From Malus domestica (taxonomy: Eukaryota > Streptophyta > Magnoliopsida > Rosales > Rosaceae): 64,000 nt of DNA. Below the pieces are notes generated by a model that saw nothing but the letters and a program-made list of their open reading frames with translations, was not told the origin of the DNA and searched no databases. Below, piece by piece: positions 34,835 through 47,294 of the stretch. The DNA is taken from contig NC_091675.1 in assembly GCF_042453785.1 (NCBI RefSeq), positions 2,616,501 to 2,680,500 of the forward strand. Reading direction: 5' to 3'. The translations under genes and the position numbers were made by a program. Position 1 is the stretch's first letter. The number at the start of each line of letters is the position of its first letter.

Positions 34835-37800
34835 ATGGCGTCGGCAGAGAAAGAGCTCGAAGCACAGCTTACGGAAGCTGGGAATCAGCTCTTGGAACCT
34901 CCGTCTTCCGTCCCTGACCTCCTTGATGTTCTCGACGTAAGCCCTAATTCCTCTTCGAATTGTTGGGTTTTCTTCTTCTTTTCGGATTGTGAAGTATTTG
35001 CGTCTCAGTTGCTTTCGTTCCGTGTTTAATTTCATAGGTTCTGTTAATTAAACTGTTTTTGTTGTGGTTGTTTGTTAATTTAGTCAATTGGGGTTTGAAT
35101 GTTGTTGTTTTGAAAGCTTCTGGTTTGAGATTCAAGTGGGTTTTAACATTTCCATGTTATTTTTTTGTGATTTGTGCCAAGTTTTTTTTCCCCATTTCAA
35201 GTGGGTTTTAACATTTCCTGTTACTTTCATATGCCATGCATGAAGCTCTAGCTATCCTTTCAATGCTGGAATTTTGTGATTTAATGAGGTTGGGGACAAA
35301 GGGTTGAGTCTCTATTTCACTTTCCCTTCTAGCTTCTTAGCTGCGGGATTCGTTATTAATTATATCTCTCATTGTGTGTACAGCACACGGGTTAAGTCAG
35401 TTATGACTGGGCATAAAAAGAAAGACAAGAATGCATATCTTCGTGAGTTCTGTGTTGGTTTGTAAATGGTATTCTGCATTTAACAATTACCATATAGGTT
35501 ATAAATTGGAAGAATGATGAAAGGTTTTAGGTGTTTTAAGGTTAGTCTTTTATTATATACAACAAAGGAAGTTCAAATGATCTCCTGATATGTATATGAA
35601 GGTAAATTATTAATGTTCACCATGACTAAGAATTCAAATTGAAGGATGGTCATTTCAAATTCAAATGTTTCATTAATGCTCTTGAAGCTGGGCATTTAAG
35701 ATAGAGGAAAGTCATTTCATATGTTTTTTTTTTCCCCTGCTTTCTCAAGCCGAGATTCGGAAAGAGTATAATGGAAATTTTTTTGGATGCTTTGAATTAC
35801 ATTTTCCTTAAAAAGGATATTTGCTATACACAAGCTTGGCATAACAGTTTCCCAAAAAGGTTTTCCTTGCTCTTCATTTCTACATATCTTCATGAAATCA
35901 AGTTTATGTGTCAATTATCGCGCGTGTGCACACCCATTCATTAAATTTATTATCTGTACCTTTCCGAAAACTAAGAGTATTTATTTATTTTTTCTTATAT
36001 TAAAGTTTGTTACTGATGCGTGTTTTCTTTTCCATGTTCCAGTGATTGTAGATTTTTTTTTAATTTTTTTTAAATATAAACTCACCTGTCATGTTGATTT
36101 CTTTTCCCTCTGGTTTCTGATCTAGCTAATTCAATTTTGTCTGCACAGTTTTGGCATAGATTGAATCGAAAAATTCTTGTGCCAGTGTATTGTTCTTTCC
36201 CTAATATTTTGTTGTTCGTTTCCTAATATTGAATTGTTCTTTTCCTGGTGATATATTAGAGAGTTGAGAATTTTCTATCGAAGGTAGAACAATCACCTAC
36301 AAAGTCAATGCAAACTGCACTTTCCCCATCACAGAATGCATTGGTTGCTGAGGAACTTTTTAGGCATTCAAATCCTGATGTCAAAGTTGGAGTTGCAGCT
36401 TGCATCAGTGAGATAACAAGAATAACTGCACCTGATGCACCTTATGATGATGAGCAAATGAAGGTACCTGGGATTTGGATCACTAAACTGGATTTTTTTT
36501 GTTAGCATCTGCTCATGTTATATTAGAAAAAAATTCAATAAACCTTCTAAATCTTATGCATGCAGGAAGTCTTTCATCTTATTGTATCATCCTTTGAAAA
36601 TCTACATGACAAGTCGAGCCGATCATACGCAAAGAGGGCTTCCATTCTTGAAACTGTTGCGAAGGTCAGATCGTGTGTGGTGATGTTGGACCTTGAATGT
36701 GATGCATTGATCGTTGAAATGTTCCAACATTTTCTTAAGGCGATAAGGTACAAAGTCATAAGTAGAGTTGGAGTCACCACTTTATGTGTGTCTAGACTAT
36801 AGATACTATATTTTTATTATTTGTTTCTACTGGTGGAGTAAGACTTGGAAGCTGATTTGTTCTAGAAAACACAACACTATATATTTTCATTTTTATGTAT
36901 TTCAGGGATTATCACCCAGAGAACGTTTTTTCTTCCATGGAGACTATTATGACTCTTGTTTTAGAAGAAAGTGAAGAAGTATCTGCTGAGCTACTATCTA
37001 CCTTATTAGCTAGTGTGAAAAACGACAATGAGGTGAACAATTGTTTTTGATTGACAATTAGTACCTTCAACATGCTGTTTTATTTTTCATTTTCTAACCA
37101 ATTTTTTTCTTGTAGGACATTCTACCAATTGGACGGAAGTTGGGGGAGAGAGTACTTGAAAGCTGTGCTACTAAACTTAAGGATTACCTGATAGATGAAG
37201 TAAAAAGCTTGGGCATTGTTTTTAATGATTATAGTAAAGTTCTAGCATCAATATGCCAAGAGGCAGGTGACGATACTGAGCAGAATGAAGGCCGTGATGC
37301 TGAGCAGAATGAAGTCCATGATTCTGATGAAAATGTGGTATGATGTCCAGAGTTGCAAGATTAAGACATTTTCTATGCATTCTTCTATTCATAATGATAA
37401 TTATGTAAAGCTTCATAGTTTTCTGTTTTCTCAGCAAAGGTTTTTTTTTTTTTTTTAATCTTTATCCTCTCTCTTATTCAGTAACTTGTTCAATAACATT
37501 GGTGTTTATAAAAGACTCCATATTTTTCCCATTTTCTTCTCTGGGGGTTGCGGTTGGTTTGCTTACTTTGGTATGTCAAGTTTGGTTGTTCCTTCATGCA
37601 CGGCGTCAAACAGCCTGCTGTTGGCTGGTGGTAATATTGCATTGATTTGTCTTTGCAAGCCAAGTCGGCAACTTGGGATTCCTCTCCTCTGTTGTATTAA
37701 CTATTGCTACTGCAGGCTGCCGAGGAGAAGTCAGCAATTAGGGAATCTTCCAATGAGGTGGCCCAAGTGAGTTTCTTCTGTGAAATTCTTTTTAATTTTT

Positions 37801-40800
37801 TTCCTTTCTATGTTTTATGTCCTTTATGCTTCTATCAGTAAAAAAATTATTTGATTGAAGTGGGTTATTTCACCAGTTCTATTTGTCCTTGCAGGTAGAT
37901 AAAGAAAAGGCAGAAGCACCAGTTTCTCCTGAACGAGTTGATCCAGCTGTTGACAGATCTTCAAAGTTAGTTGTGAACAATGGTAATGCAGAGACTGGAG
38001 AAGATGACTCTGTTGCCGAGTCAAATGCCTTGAAGAAGGAAGAGGAGGGCAACGATACTGAGGATCAGAAAGATCCAAATGCATCAAGCAATGCTGAACC
38101 TGATAGTTTGGAGACTGAGAAAGCTGCTGAGGCAGAGCAAATTCCAGAAATATCTACCAAAGAAAGAGCTGGGAATTCTGATTTGTCAACAAAATCAACA
38201 CAACCTTTAGATAATTGTCAAGCTGATAATGAGGAAGATACTGAGATACAGCCAGAACATAAGCGTGAAACAGAAGATATTCCCAGCTCACCTCGTGAGG
38301 ATCCTTCTGTGGAGGCAGCTGTGCAATCGAAAAATGAGAAAGTATCTGATGTTAACATCTCTTCAAAGCCATTGGAAAAGGAACCTGCTGCTGTTGCCTC
38401 TCCATCTCCAAGTGAGAGCCTTCCTGGTGAAAGTCGCTCCAAAAAGGCTGGACGGAATAAGAAGAAAGATAGTTCTAATAAAGGAGCAGCACCATCGGCA
38501 GATGATGAACCCAAAAAGGTAACTGACGGAACCAGTGATTCAGAATTAAAACCAAGTAGACGCTCTGGGAAAAAGGTGTCTGCTGGGGTTTCTAATGAGA
38601 ATAAAAGTCCAATTGTGGTGGAGGCATCTAGAAAGGAAAGTGGCACCACAAGTGATTCAGAAGCAAAACAGAAGTCAGTCAAGAAGGTAGATGGGAACAC
38701 TAAAACTAGCGGTGGGTCTTCTATAAAGCAAGCAGAAGATAAGAAAAAGCGGGGTCAAGGAAAAGTTACTCCGGCAAAGGCTGCAACAAAATCTTCAGCT
38801 AAGGATGATGACAAAGTACTTTCCTATTGGCTTTGATACCGTCACTTGTTTCTGTTGTTAAATACATTTTTAATAAAATTACTGTTATTATTTAGGAGAT
38901 GGTGTCAACACCAAAGTCAGCCCCAAAATTAACTAAGGATGAATCTCCCCAGGAGGAGACCCCTAAGACAAATTCAAAGAGGAAGCGTGCTTCAGGAAAA
39001 GAGAAGGTATGCATGCTTTGTTCTATTCTAAAATTTGTATCTTTCGTTAAAAGAATTGTGTGCTTTCCCCTTGATATTAGCATTTGCTGTTTATGGATGC
39101 TAGTGCATTATATGGTGTTCCTCACATTTTGCAAGATTTTGGATTATTATTGTTAGTTTTGTTCATTGTGTAGTAGTGGACTTATGGTGATTAGATATCT
39201 ATGACTATGCGGTCTCTTATGTTAGTGCTCCTTATTATTATTTTTATTGTTGTTCTGCGATCCGAACCAATAATTTCTTCATGCTTTTTTTTTGGAGATG
39301 AAGATTAATTTATGCCATTAACAATCATGTTATGAACTTATCTTGACTTATTCCGTCACCTGCTGTTGGCCTTTCATTTTTAGGCTCTTTCAGGGTTCCA
39401 TTCTGTTCTTGAAGTCATGCTTGTATTCAACTTTTGATTTTACCTCCTTTTGTTTACATTCTTACTGTTTTTTTTCCTATTTAGGAATCTGATGACAAAG
39501 ATTATGGCGAGGATATGGTTGGATCAAAGATTAAAGTTTGGTGGCCAAAAGATCGTACGTAAGTACTGACCTTGTGTACGGTATTTCCTCAATGTATTTC
39601 TTGCAATGCTGCAGGAGTTTACACATGAATGTTTGGCTTTCAAATTTGGTTCTCTTTTGTACTGACCTTTCCTTTTATTCTCATATATTTTTTCATTTTC
39701 TATGGGGAGTGGGGATACAGATATCCTGCTAAAGTTTCATTTTAGATAGGATTATTAAACTACTACTAGAAAACTCTTGAATTTTTCCAGAACTTTTTTT
39801 TTTTAAAGAACTAGATTAAGGAATTTGTTTATGGTTGTACCATTCAAAATTTAAGTTTGTCATTTAATATTTTATTGACAAATTTTACAGGTTTTATGAA
39901 GGTGTTGTCGCATCTTTTGATTGTGCTAAAAAGAAGCATAAGGTGAGATGCCAACTTTGGAAGTCTCCATCCTTATTTTAAGCACGTTATTCTTTCATTT
40001 TTAATTGAATTAATCGCCAAAAAGAATCATCATTGATTTTCATTTTTCATTTTAAAATGAAACTTGATATACTTAAATTCTTTGTACTTGTTCGATTATT
40101 TCGTAGGTATCATATACTGATGGTGATAAAGAAACACTAAATCTTAAAAAAGAGAGGTGGGAGTTTGTAGCAGATGACCCTGACTCAGATGAGGTTAGTC
40201 GCTGCCATTCTTGTGCTACTTTAAATCATTCCATGCTCAATTTTTGTGCTGAAACATTTCTGTTGACAGGAGCAAGGAAATGATCAATCGAGTCATGATG
40301 CTTCTTCTGACGTGTATGTATTATTTACTTTTGATGTGTACTTTATACATACGACTTGAATACTAGTCCTTAAACTTCATAGTTTCTGGATTATTGTCTG
40401 CACCATGCTGTAGGTTGAATGTGATATCAAGATTATGTTCTAATATCTTTGTATTCTATTGAATTTCTGATGACTGTCACCCTTGTGTACTTAGTTTGTT
40501 CACATGTCGTTGACTTGTCTTGAAAATGGTGCTAGTTGATGATTAAGCATTGTTTAGGATTTAACTTAAAATCCACAATACCGGAGTTTTGAATTCCTGA
40601 GTTGTCTGTAAAGTTTTGCTACAATTATTTTGCATGTTTGTTTTTTGTGAGCTGTGATCATATCCTCTTTAATGTTTTGCTATTGCAACCAGGCCCTTGA
40701 AGAAGAAAGTGAAAAAAAATCCTGATGACCTGACTAAGAAGGAAAAGATGGACACTTCGCCCAAATCGTGAGTGTAATTTATGTTACTTAAATGTTGATG

Positions 40801-41413
40801 TCATTATTTCTGTAGTTGTCTAAATTCAAGTCAATTTTCTAGGGGTGGAGGAGCTTCCTCCAGCAAATCGAAGGGTGCAAGAACTAAATTTGGTCGCAAA
40901 TCGAAAGAAAGCAGTAAATCTGATGGCAAATCCAAAGGTGCTTCTGGCAAAACGGATGACGAAAGTATTGGAAAATTAAAGGATCACACTCCCAAAAGTA
41001 GTGGTAAATCGGTTGATATTGCTCAGAAGACATCCAGCAAATCGAAGAACAATGATACCCAGACGCCTAAAAGCGCCAAATCCAAGGAAGATGACAGCAG
41101 CGCACAAAAAGCTTCCAACAAGTCCAAGCAAGACGCACAGAAGGCTGGGAAGTCGAATCAGAGCACATCAAAGACGGCCTCCGTTTCCAAGGTTAAATCG
41201 TCTGCTAGCGGCAGCAAAGCAAATGCCAATGGTACGGGCAAGGCAAAATCTGCATCAAAGCCGACAAAAGAAGATGAGGATATGAAGGAAGCCTCAAGTG
41301 ATACTGAGAAAGTACCAGAAAGTACACCAAAGGGGAAGTCCCCAACTTTAGCCAAGGCACTGGCAAGTGAGACCAAGTCTGGTAAGAAGCGGCGAAGAGG
41401 AAGCAAAAGTTAA
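34835..41413 (+). CDS. PDS5C: Sister chromatid cohesion cofactor PDS5-like, C type, with Tudor-like domain
   Basis: PDS5 proteins bind cohesin on chromatin and affect cohesion, DNA repair and recombination. Exons: 34835-34936, 36260-36463, 36566-36747, 36906-37032, 37116-37337, 37716-37766, 37895-38815, 38896-39006, 39485-39558, 39891-39942, 40107-40193, 40270-40313, 40693-40767, 40843-41413; all GT-AG with consistent phase, 940 residues. The N-terminal ~250 residues are the HEAT-type PDS5 region (VAACISEITRITAPDAPYDD, SRSYAKRASILETVAKVRSC, LDLECDALIVEMFQHFLKAI). A long acidic/Lys-rich disordered region follows, then a Tudor-like domain (about 652-712; SKIKVWWPKDRTFYEGVVAS, VSYTDGDKETLNL, WEFVADD). 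The tail is Lys/Ser-rich with nuclear-signal clusters ending KKRRRGSKS. Far shorter than animal PDS5, as expected for plant C/D/E types. Confidence 0.93.
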
Positions 41414-41972
41414 TCATCTAGTCTCGCTGGTGACCGCGCATTAGTTTTTCCGTCGATATTGGAATGATCCCCAGATTTGTGGCTAGAATTGTTATCTTTA
41501 AGTTCGGTAGTCTAGCGTATGCCAATTTGTAGGGGTAACCTAGTTAGCTATTTATGTCGATATTCTAGATGGAATTAATGTTATTTTGGGGTCAGACAGT
41601 CGACAACCTTTCGAGTTAGCTAAGCTTTATGTTGAAGAGATGTTTTTATAGATAATGTCATAATTTCGCAAAACATGCTGCCGTGCCATCTTTCGGACTG
41701 CCGCTGGTTACTGATAACTTTGATACGAGGTTTTGTGGTTTTGTGTGTTAGTTGCCATGGCCAATCGATTTCCGTTAATAGTATCTAGTGTAGATCAGTT
41801 GGCCTAGGTTTTGTGGTTCTGTTTGGCACCTAGGTTTGAATCTCTTGTATTTAGAGTATATATAACATCTTATGGGAGATATTCATGAGTTCGGGTGGCT
41901 ATACAGCGTGTGTTTGTTTGTCATCACTAAGCTTCACAGACCAGTGTAGTTCCGTGCTTGTTATCGCAGGGA
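41414..41972. other. 3' region of the PDS5-like gene
   Basis: Holds the 3' untranslated region and downstream spacer. No other gene is seen. Confidence 0.4.
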
Positions 41973-41981
41973 TTAGTTTTA

Positions 41982-42135
41982 AAGGAAAATTAATGAAAAT
42001 GATTTGAAAACTTTGAGTTTTAACGATAAGAACAAAATAAAGGGTAAAATAGATAGTATCAGGATTGACTTTTTAGTGTAAAAATGTAATTTCTCGTTAG
42101 AGTGAATAGTACCAAAAGTTTTTCGTTAAAGTACC
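41982..42135 (+). mobile_element. 154-bp MITE, family A copy 3 (9-bp target duplication)
   Basis: Flanked by TTAGTTTTA at 41973-41981 and 42136-42144. The interior matches the family at 13713 and 22356 (GAGTTTTAACGATAAG, GACTTTTTAGTGTAAAAATG, TTTTTCGTTAAAGTACC). Confidence 0.87.
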
Positions 42136-42408
42136 TTAGTTTTATTAAGATTGTGTCACTTGCCTCGATTAAATGGCTTGCTAGACGGTCTTAACAAGAC
42201 CTACCCCCTCCCAAAAAGTAGAGGACCACTAAGACCATCATTAGTAGTCTCGTCTGCTTCGCTTCACCAAAACTTGGTAGCGTGGATTGACTAGCTGTGC
42301 TCTTCTTCGAGCGAATATAAATGTTTGATTGAAGTTTCGAACAATGTCAATGTTTTATGTTTTAATGCAAGTATAAAGGCAAGTCCACATATTGAGTCAA
42401 AGTTACAG

Positions 42409-42646
42409 AAATACAACAACAACAACAAAGCATTTTCCCACTAAGTGGGGTCGGCTATATGAATCCTAGAACGCCATTGCGCTCGGTTTTGTGTCATGTT
42501 CTCCGTTAAGATCCAAGTACTCTAAGTCTTTTCTTAGGGTTTCTTCCAAAGTTTTCATAGGTCTTCCTCTACCCCTTTGGCCCTGAACCTCTATCCCGTA
42601 GTCACATCTTCGAACCGGAGCGTCCGTAGGCCTTCTTTGCAGAAAT
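42409..42646 (-). mobile_element. RTE-type LINE, 3' end fragment
   Basis: The plus strand begins with (CAA)n, which is a (TTG)n tail on the minus strand. It is followed by sequence parallel to that at 58486-58700 (GTGGGGTCGGCTATATGAAT versus TATGGTCGGCTGTATGAAT; TTCATAGGTCTTCCTCTACC versus TTCATAGATCTCCCTCTACC). This is a 5'-truncated copy of the same LINE family. Confidence 0.7.
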
Positions 42647-42855
42647 GAGAAGAAAAAAAAAATAGTTTAGTTCTTGACATGATGAACACAAGTGAATTTG
42701 TATCGAGTGATGTCAAAAAGTGCATTCAAGTCGGCAGTGACGCAGCATGACAAGCTTATGTGCAAGTTCAAATCCTATTTTATTTACTAATTAATTGTAT
42801 TATTCTCGATATTGACACATGCTAAATTTTTGTATTGCTTTGTTGATTTAATCTT

Positions 42856-43967
42856 GGGTAAATTACACATAACTACCTCAATTATTGGGTCATTAACAGT
42901 TTCATACCTCATCTTTAAAAAGTTTCAATGTCATAACTCATCTATGAATTTGTTACAATTTCATACCTTTCGTCAATTATCTGTCAATTCCTCTGTTAAA
43001 TGCTGACGTAGCTTGATGTGAGACCCACTTTCTATTAAAAACTTAATTGAATATTAAAAAAAAACCCAATAAACCAAACCCAGATCCCCTTCCCCCTGAA
43101 ACCCCCCATTCCCTTCCCATCTTCCCCGTCGGTCCCTCCCGCCCCCCAAAACCTTCCAAGCCCAGTACCCTACCCCCACCTCCCCTGCAACCCCCCCACC
43201 CCTCATCTCCCTCCCGAGCCTCCCAACCACCTCCATCTCCTCCACTCTCTTGACCTCCCATCCCATTCAAAACTTAAAAAAAATAAAAAAATAAAAAAAA
43301 CCAGCGCCAACATCCCCCACCCTCCCCGGCCACTGATCCCACTCTTCTCATCTCTACCTAAAAACAAACAAATTTTGATTAAAAAATAAAACCCAGCCAA
43401 ATTCCTTAGCACACCCGCCGCTCTTGATCAAAATCTCGGCATCAGAGACATGTGGTCGAGGCGGGTCAGAAGAGGGAGAGTTTGGGGGTTTGCTTTTTAG
43501 GGTTTACAGAGGAGAGAGACGAGAGAGAGCGTGGGATCGGGTCGGAGATGTGGTTGCAAAGGAGAAGACAAGGGGGATCGGGTCGGGTTCGAGCCCATGA
43601 GAGGTAGAGATTTGGTGGAACGGAGGGAGGGAATGAGAGGAACGGAGGGAGGGGGAGTCGAAGAGGTGGTGGAGGAGAGGTTTTGGATTTGGGTTGCAGG
43701 GAAGGGGAAAGGGTTCTCGGGGAAGATGATTGGGTTTTTTTTTTAAAATTTTTTTAAGGGTAAATTATTATTTTATTAATATTTTTAATAAAAAGTAGGC
43801 CCCGCCTCAAGCCATGTCAGCATTTAACGGAGGAATTGACAGACAACTGACGAAAGGTATGACATTGCAACAAATTCGAAGATAAGGTATGACATTAAAA
43901 CTTTTTAAAGACGAGGTATAAAACTGTTAATGACCAAATAGTTGAGGTAGTTTTCTGTAATTTACCC
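42856..43967. mobile_element. 1.1-kb Mutator-like element with C-rich/G-rich interior (9-bp target duplication)
   Basis: Flanked by TTTAATCTT at 42847-42855 and 43968-43976. The ends GGGTAAATTACACATAACTA and TAGTTTTCTGTAATTTACCC are the termini of long inverted arms (GTCATTAACAG... / CTGTTAATGACC). The interior has a very C-rich block (43080-43265), an AT-rich centre, and a G-rich block (43530-43710). Proline-rich and glycine-rich frames there are composition artefacts or remnants of captured gene sequence (Pack-MULE). No transposase. Confidence 0.85.
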
Positions 43968-43984
43968 TTTAATCTTAGACATAT

Positions 43985-44470
43985 AAAGATGCGGAGGAAT
44001 GGAGAAGCAAACATTTTCCACTTTATGATAGATTTGCATATATTTGAAAATGATTGTGTTACGAGTAATGTAGCTGAAATCCATGCTGAAATGATGGAGG
44101 AGCAAAGCCATAATGAGGTTAATGCAAATGCTGTTGTAGTTGAAAATGATGTTTCTCCAGTGAACCAACAAAGTCAATAAAGCAACCAATTTGCAAGTAG
44201 TCAAAGAAAGAGGAAAAGATTTTATGTTGAAAGTGGGAAACTGATGCAAATAGTAACAAAAGTTATAGTTCGAGGTATTGCAGATCATAGTGTATCTAAA
44301 GAACTTAAAGCAATGAGTCTTTCTCCTATGGATTAAATTAAAGGATTGAGTCGTATTTTGGAAAGCTACAAAATGTGGGGGTTTCAAGCCATTAGATGCC
44401 GAATTCAAAAATGCGTTCATCCAAAAGCTTCAAAGCAAGCAGATGATTATATTATATGGTGTCTTTTGTT
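43985..44470 (+). pseudogene. Relic of a transposon-associated coding sequence
   Basis: Broken frames, for example HAEMMEEQSHNEVNANAVVV, then after a stop at 44178 a stretch reading ILESYKMWGFQAIRCRIQK. The style resembles Harbinger/hAT-associated DNA-binding or coat-like proteins but no domain can be named. Several stops and no intact start: a decayed gene. Confidence 0.3.
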
Positions 44471-45420
44471 ATAGATTGTATTTTGTTAATTGTACAACAC
44501 TAGGTCAATGCTTCCAACTTAGTCTTGCATTGCGAAATACTTTGGCTAATGTCAACTTATTTTTGTGAATTATGAGGATTTACTTTTGAATGATAATATT
44601 GTAGCTATCTATTACGTTATCTGTTTACTCTTGAATCATGATATTTCTTTTGTTGGAAGAAATTTGGTTTGTATTTTTTATTGAGTCTCACTTTCATCAA
44701 ATATTGTTAATTTTGATAATATCTTTAATAGAAAAGAAATTAAAATAGACCAATGATTTAGTCTATATTTGAGCAAACACCAAATTGAGGACGATCCTAT
44801 TTGCATAGTCTAACACTGCACCAAACACCTCACTAAGTCAGTCCATCTTAATCTATTTTAAGCTAGTTCAACTTTGCTCATGAAACTAGTTCAGTTTGAG
44901 ATAATTCAGTGCAACAAACACACGGACAAGACTTACGTGTGCGATTGGATGACTCGTGGTTCTGCTGCTAGCCACACCTAATAATTTCTTGAGTCTTTTT
45001 ATGGTTGGACTGCATCTGAATTTCATTGCATAATAAAACATATTACAGTTGCAATATCAAAGCGGAAAGATGAACAAGTTTGGGGTGGTCGCGTCTAATT
45101 TATATATTGCAGGATTGGACTTTCCATGCTGTAAATAAAATCAACATTACATTTTTTGAAGGAAACAAAAATCTAACCCTCTTTTGGTCTCCATCGGTCC
45201 ATCCAATTTGTAAAATAATTAAAGATTTTGACCTTTCGTGCTCCACCCTACAAAACCAAATAAAAAAAAAAGAAAGAAAGAAGAGAATTTGACTTTTGTG
45301 GCATCTTAGCATGTTCACGATTGCATCTTCTTGTCAAAGCCGCATGCAAGTTGCCATACTATTTGCCCACTTTATCAAAGTTTATGCCACTAGCACCTTC
45401 AAGAAAACTTTCTCCATTTA
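44471..45420. other. Intergenic region, likely old transposon debris
   Basis: The stretch 44770-44930 contains CACCAAACAC and GTGCAACAAACACACGGAC, words seen at ends of DNA transposons. Nothing coding is recognised. Confidence 0.3.
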
Positions 45421-45429
45421 TATAGGTCA

Positions 45430-45910
45430 AATATTGAGAGAGAATTTGTCCCTTAATCATTCAATTAGAAGTATATATTTGTGTTTGAGTCACGTAATTT
45501 CTTTATGTACTAGTTTACGTAGTGAGAGTGAATTTGCTCTTAAGATTGAGAATATATCCTCCTGTGTTTATGACACTTGATTTCTTCATATGTTAACTTA
45601 CCTATAGGGAGAGAATCGACTCTTCAATCGAGAGTATATCCCCTTGTGTTTAGTATTGAGACAAAACATGCTCTTTGATCGTGAGTGTATTCCCTTGTTC
45701 TTGTTTTTACATCACATGATTTCTTCATATGTTAGCTTGCATGTTTTGTTAACTTACGTAATGAGAGAAAATCTGCTCTTCAAACAGAGTATATCCTCTT
45801 GTATTTACTCTTTGGTTTCTTCATATTTAAACCTACGTATGAAAAAAAATATGCTATTCAATCAAGAGTACATACCCTTCCGGTTTAGGTCATTGGTTTG
45901 TTCATATTTC
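45430..45910 (+). repeat. Degenerate interspersed repeat array
   Basis: Five copies of a block like GAGAGAATCTGCTCTTCAAT followed by GAGAGTATATCCCCTTGTGT begin near 45522, 45609, 45657, 45762 and 45840. A sixth weak one lies near 45433. Spacing varies from about 48 to 105 bp because some units carry an extra ATTTCTTCATATGTTAACTTACGTA segment. Confidence 0.65.
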
Positions 45911-47040
45911 GAATGCCGTACTCCTTTTTGGAATTATTGATTGGGAAGGGCTTTATGACTTTTGTGATTATTGTGACGCTATCCGCACACGCGCACGACA
46001 TCTACCGGTCATCTATTTGTCCCCCACTTTAGGTAGTAGTTTTTGGGAAATTAGTGGCTTGCAAATTGTTGGTGGTGGTTGAAACTTAAACTCTCAATCC
46101 CCTTTCGCCAAATGCTGCCTGCCTTTATTGTTTATAAAATTCTGGCTCTTTTCCATGCACCTTACAATTTTGGTCAAATGTTACTGCAAAGGTGCAATTT
46201 CATGTCGTGTTTTGTAATCTTTAAAGAAAGAACCACAAAACACTTGAAGATACGGTTCATGTAGCGAAAGTGGCTTTCCTTGTCATCTAGCAAAAATCCT
46301 TATTATGTTTTAATCAAAAGCATTTGTATATATAGCACGGATACATTGTTACTATAACTTTTCGTGACATGAAATTGTTAAACTCTCTACAATACTGTAT
46401 ATACATCTCTCTCTAGTTCCAAATGAAGAAAGTTGAGTTTCCACTGTAAAACCAATTGACAATATGAGGAGTAACCCATTTTCTTATAAGAACATGCAAA
46501 GTCCTTACTTTCTCTGATGTGGGATTGATACCCTCACCATGCCCCCTTGTAAGGAATTTTCAAGCTTAGTATGTAGACAATACAAATCGGGTGACGTGGA
46601 ACACGTGTGGGTGTTGGACTTCACATGGGGGGACAACTTACTCTAATACCATAAAAAAATTGAAAATCCATAAAATAAATTGACAATATAAAAAGTAGCT
46701 CAATTACTTATAAAGCGTATGCAAGATCCCTAACTTTTTCCGATAGTTTCACTCGACTTGTTGGCTTATATGTTTTCCCAACTAATTTCCTTTCCAAAAT
46801 ATGATTACTGTTAGGTATAGTTATCCGCATGTATCATACATATCAAATTTCTATGTATAAAAGTAATCAGTACCCAAAAAATGAAATGCATTTTATTTTC
46901 ATTTAAATCTGAATCCCTTCTACAACTTTGTGATACATAATTGTTTGAAAAAATAACAGTATCGTGTGTATAGAAAGAGATCAAGCGAACTTTGTTGGGT
47001 GCTTACCTGTGTCATTATTTAATAATTAAGCTTCATTAGA
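45911..47040. other. Intergenic region, no gene seen
   Basis: AT-rich. The block 46510-46640 (GATGTGGGATTGATACCCTC to GTGTTGGACTTCACATG) resembles a dispersed repeat end and shares a word with the repeat at 23321-23575. Confidence 0.35.
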
Positions 47041-47069
47041 AGCATGTCACAAACAAAAAGAAAAAATTT

Positions 47070-47245
47070 ACCTGCTCAACAATTCTCTTTCTACACTCAA
47101 CAAAAATAAAATTGTTTCAAAAATAAAATAAAATAAAATAAAGTAAATAAATAATAATCCAACAATAGGTAACTCTAGCCATTCCATCTCTCTAAAACCC
47201 TAATCACTCCAATTTCTACCCTCCCTAACCCCTACCGTCACCTAC
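47070..47245 (+). repeat. Left arm of an inverted repeat that brackets the Copia element
   Basis: ATTCTCTTTCTACACTCAAC, CTCTCTAAAACCCTAATCAC and CCCTAACCCCTACCGTCACC match, in inverse orientation, blocks at 54895-55035. The arms probably belonged to one transposon into which other repeats later inserted. Confidence 0.6.
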
Positions 47246-47294
47246 CATCCAAAAATTGAAAATTAGGATAACCTTGTCCCTCTCCAAGTTTCTA

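Noticed and set aside
38218-38700. 160-codon minus-strand frame
   Set aside because: Antisense of the Lys/Glu-rich exon of the PDS5-like gene; the Ser/Phe-rich composition is the expected mirror.
43047-43746. Proline-rich and glycine-rich frames on both strands
   Set aside because: They fall inside a transposon with extreme C/G strand bias, overlap in several frames, and have no start context or domain.
43985-44470. A functional transposase gene
   Set aside because: The frame has several stops and no diagnostic catalytic motif; listed only as a relic.
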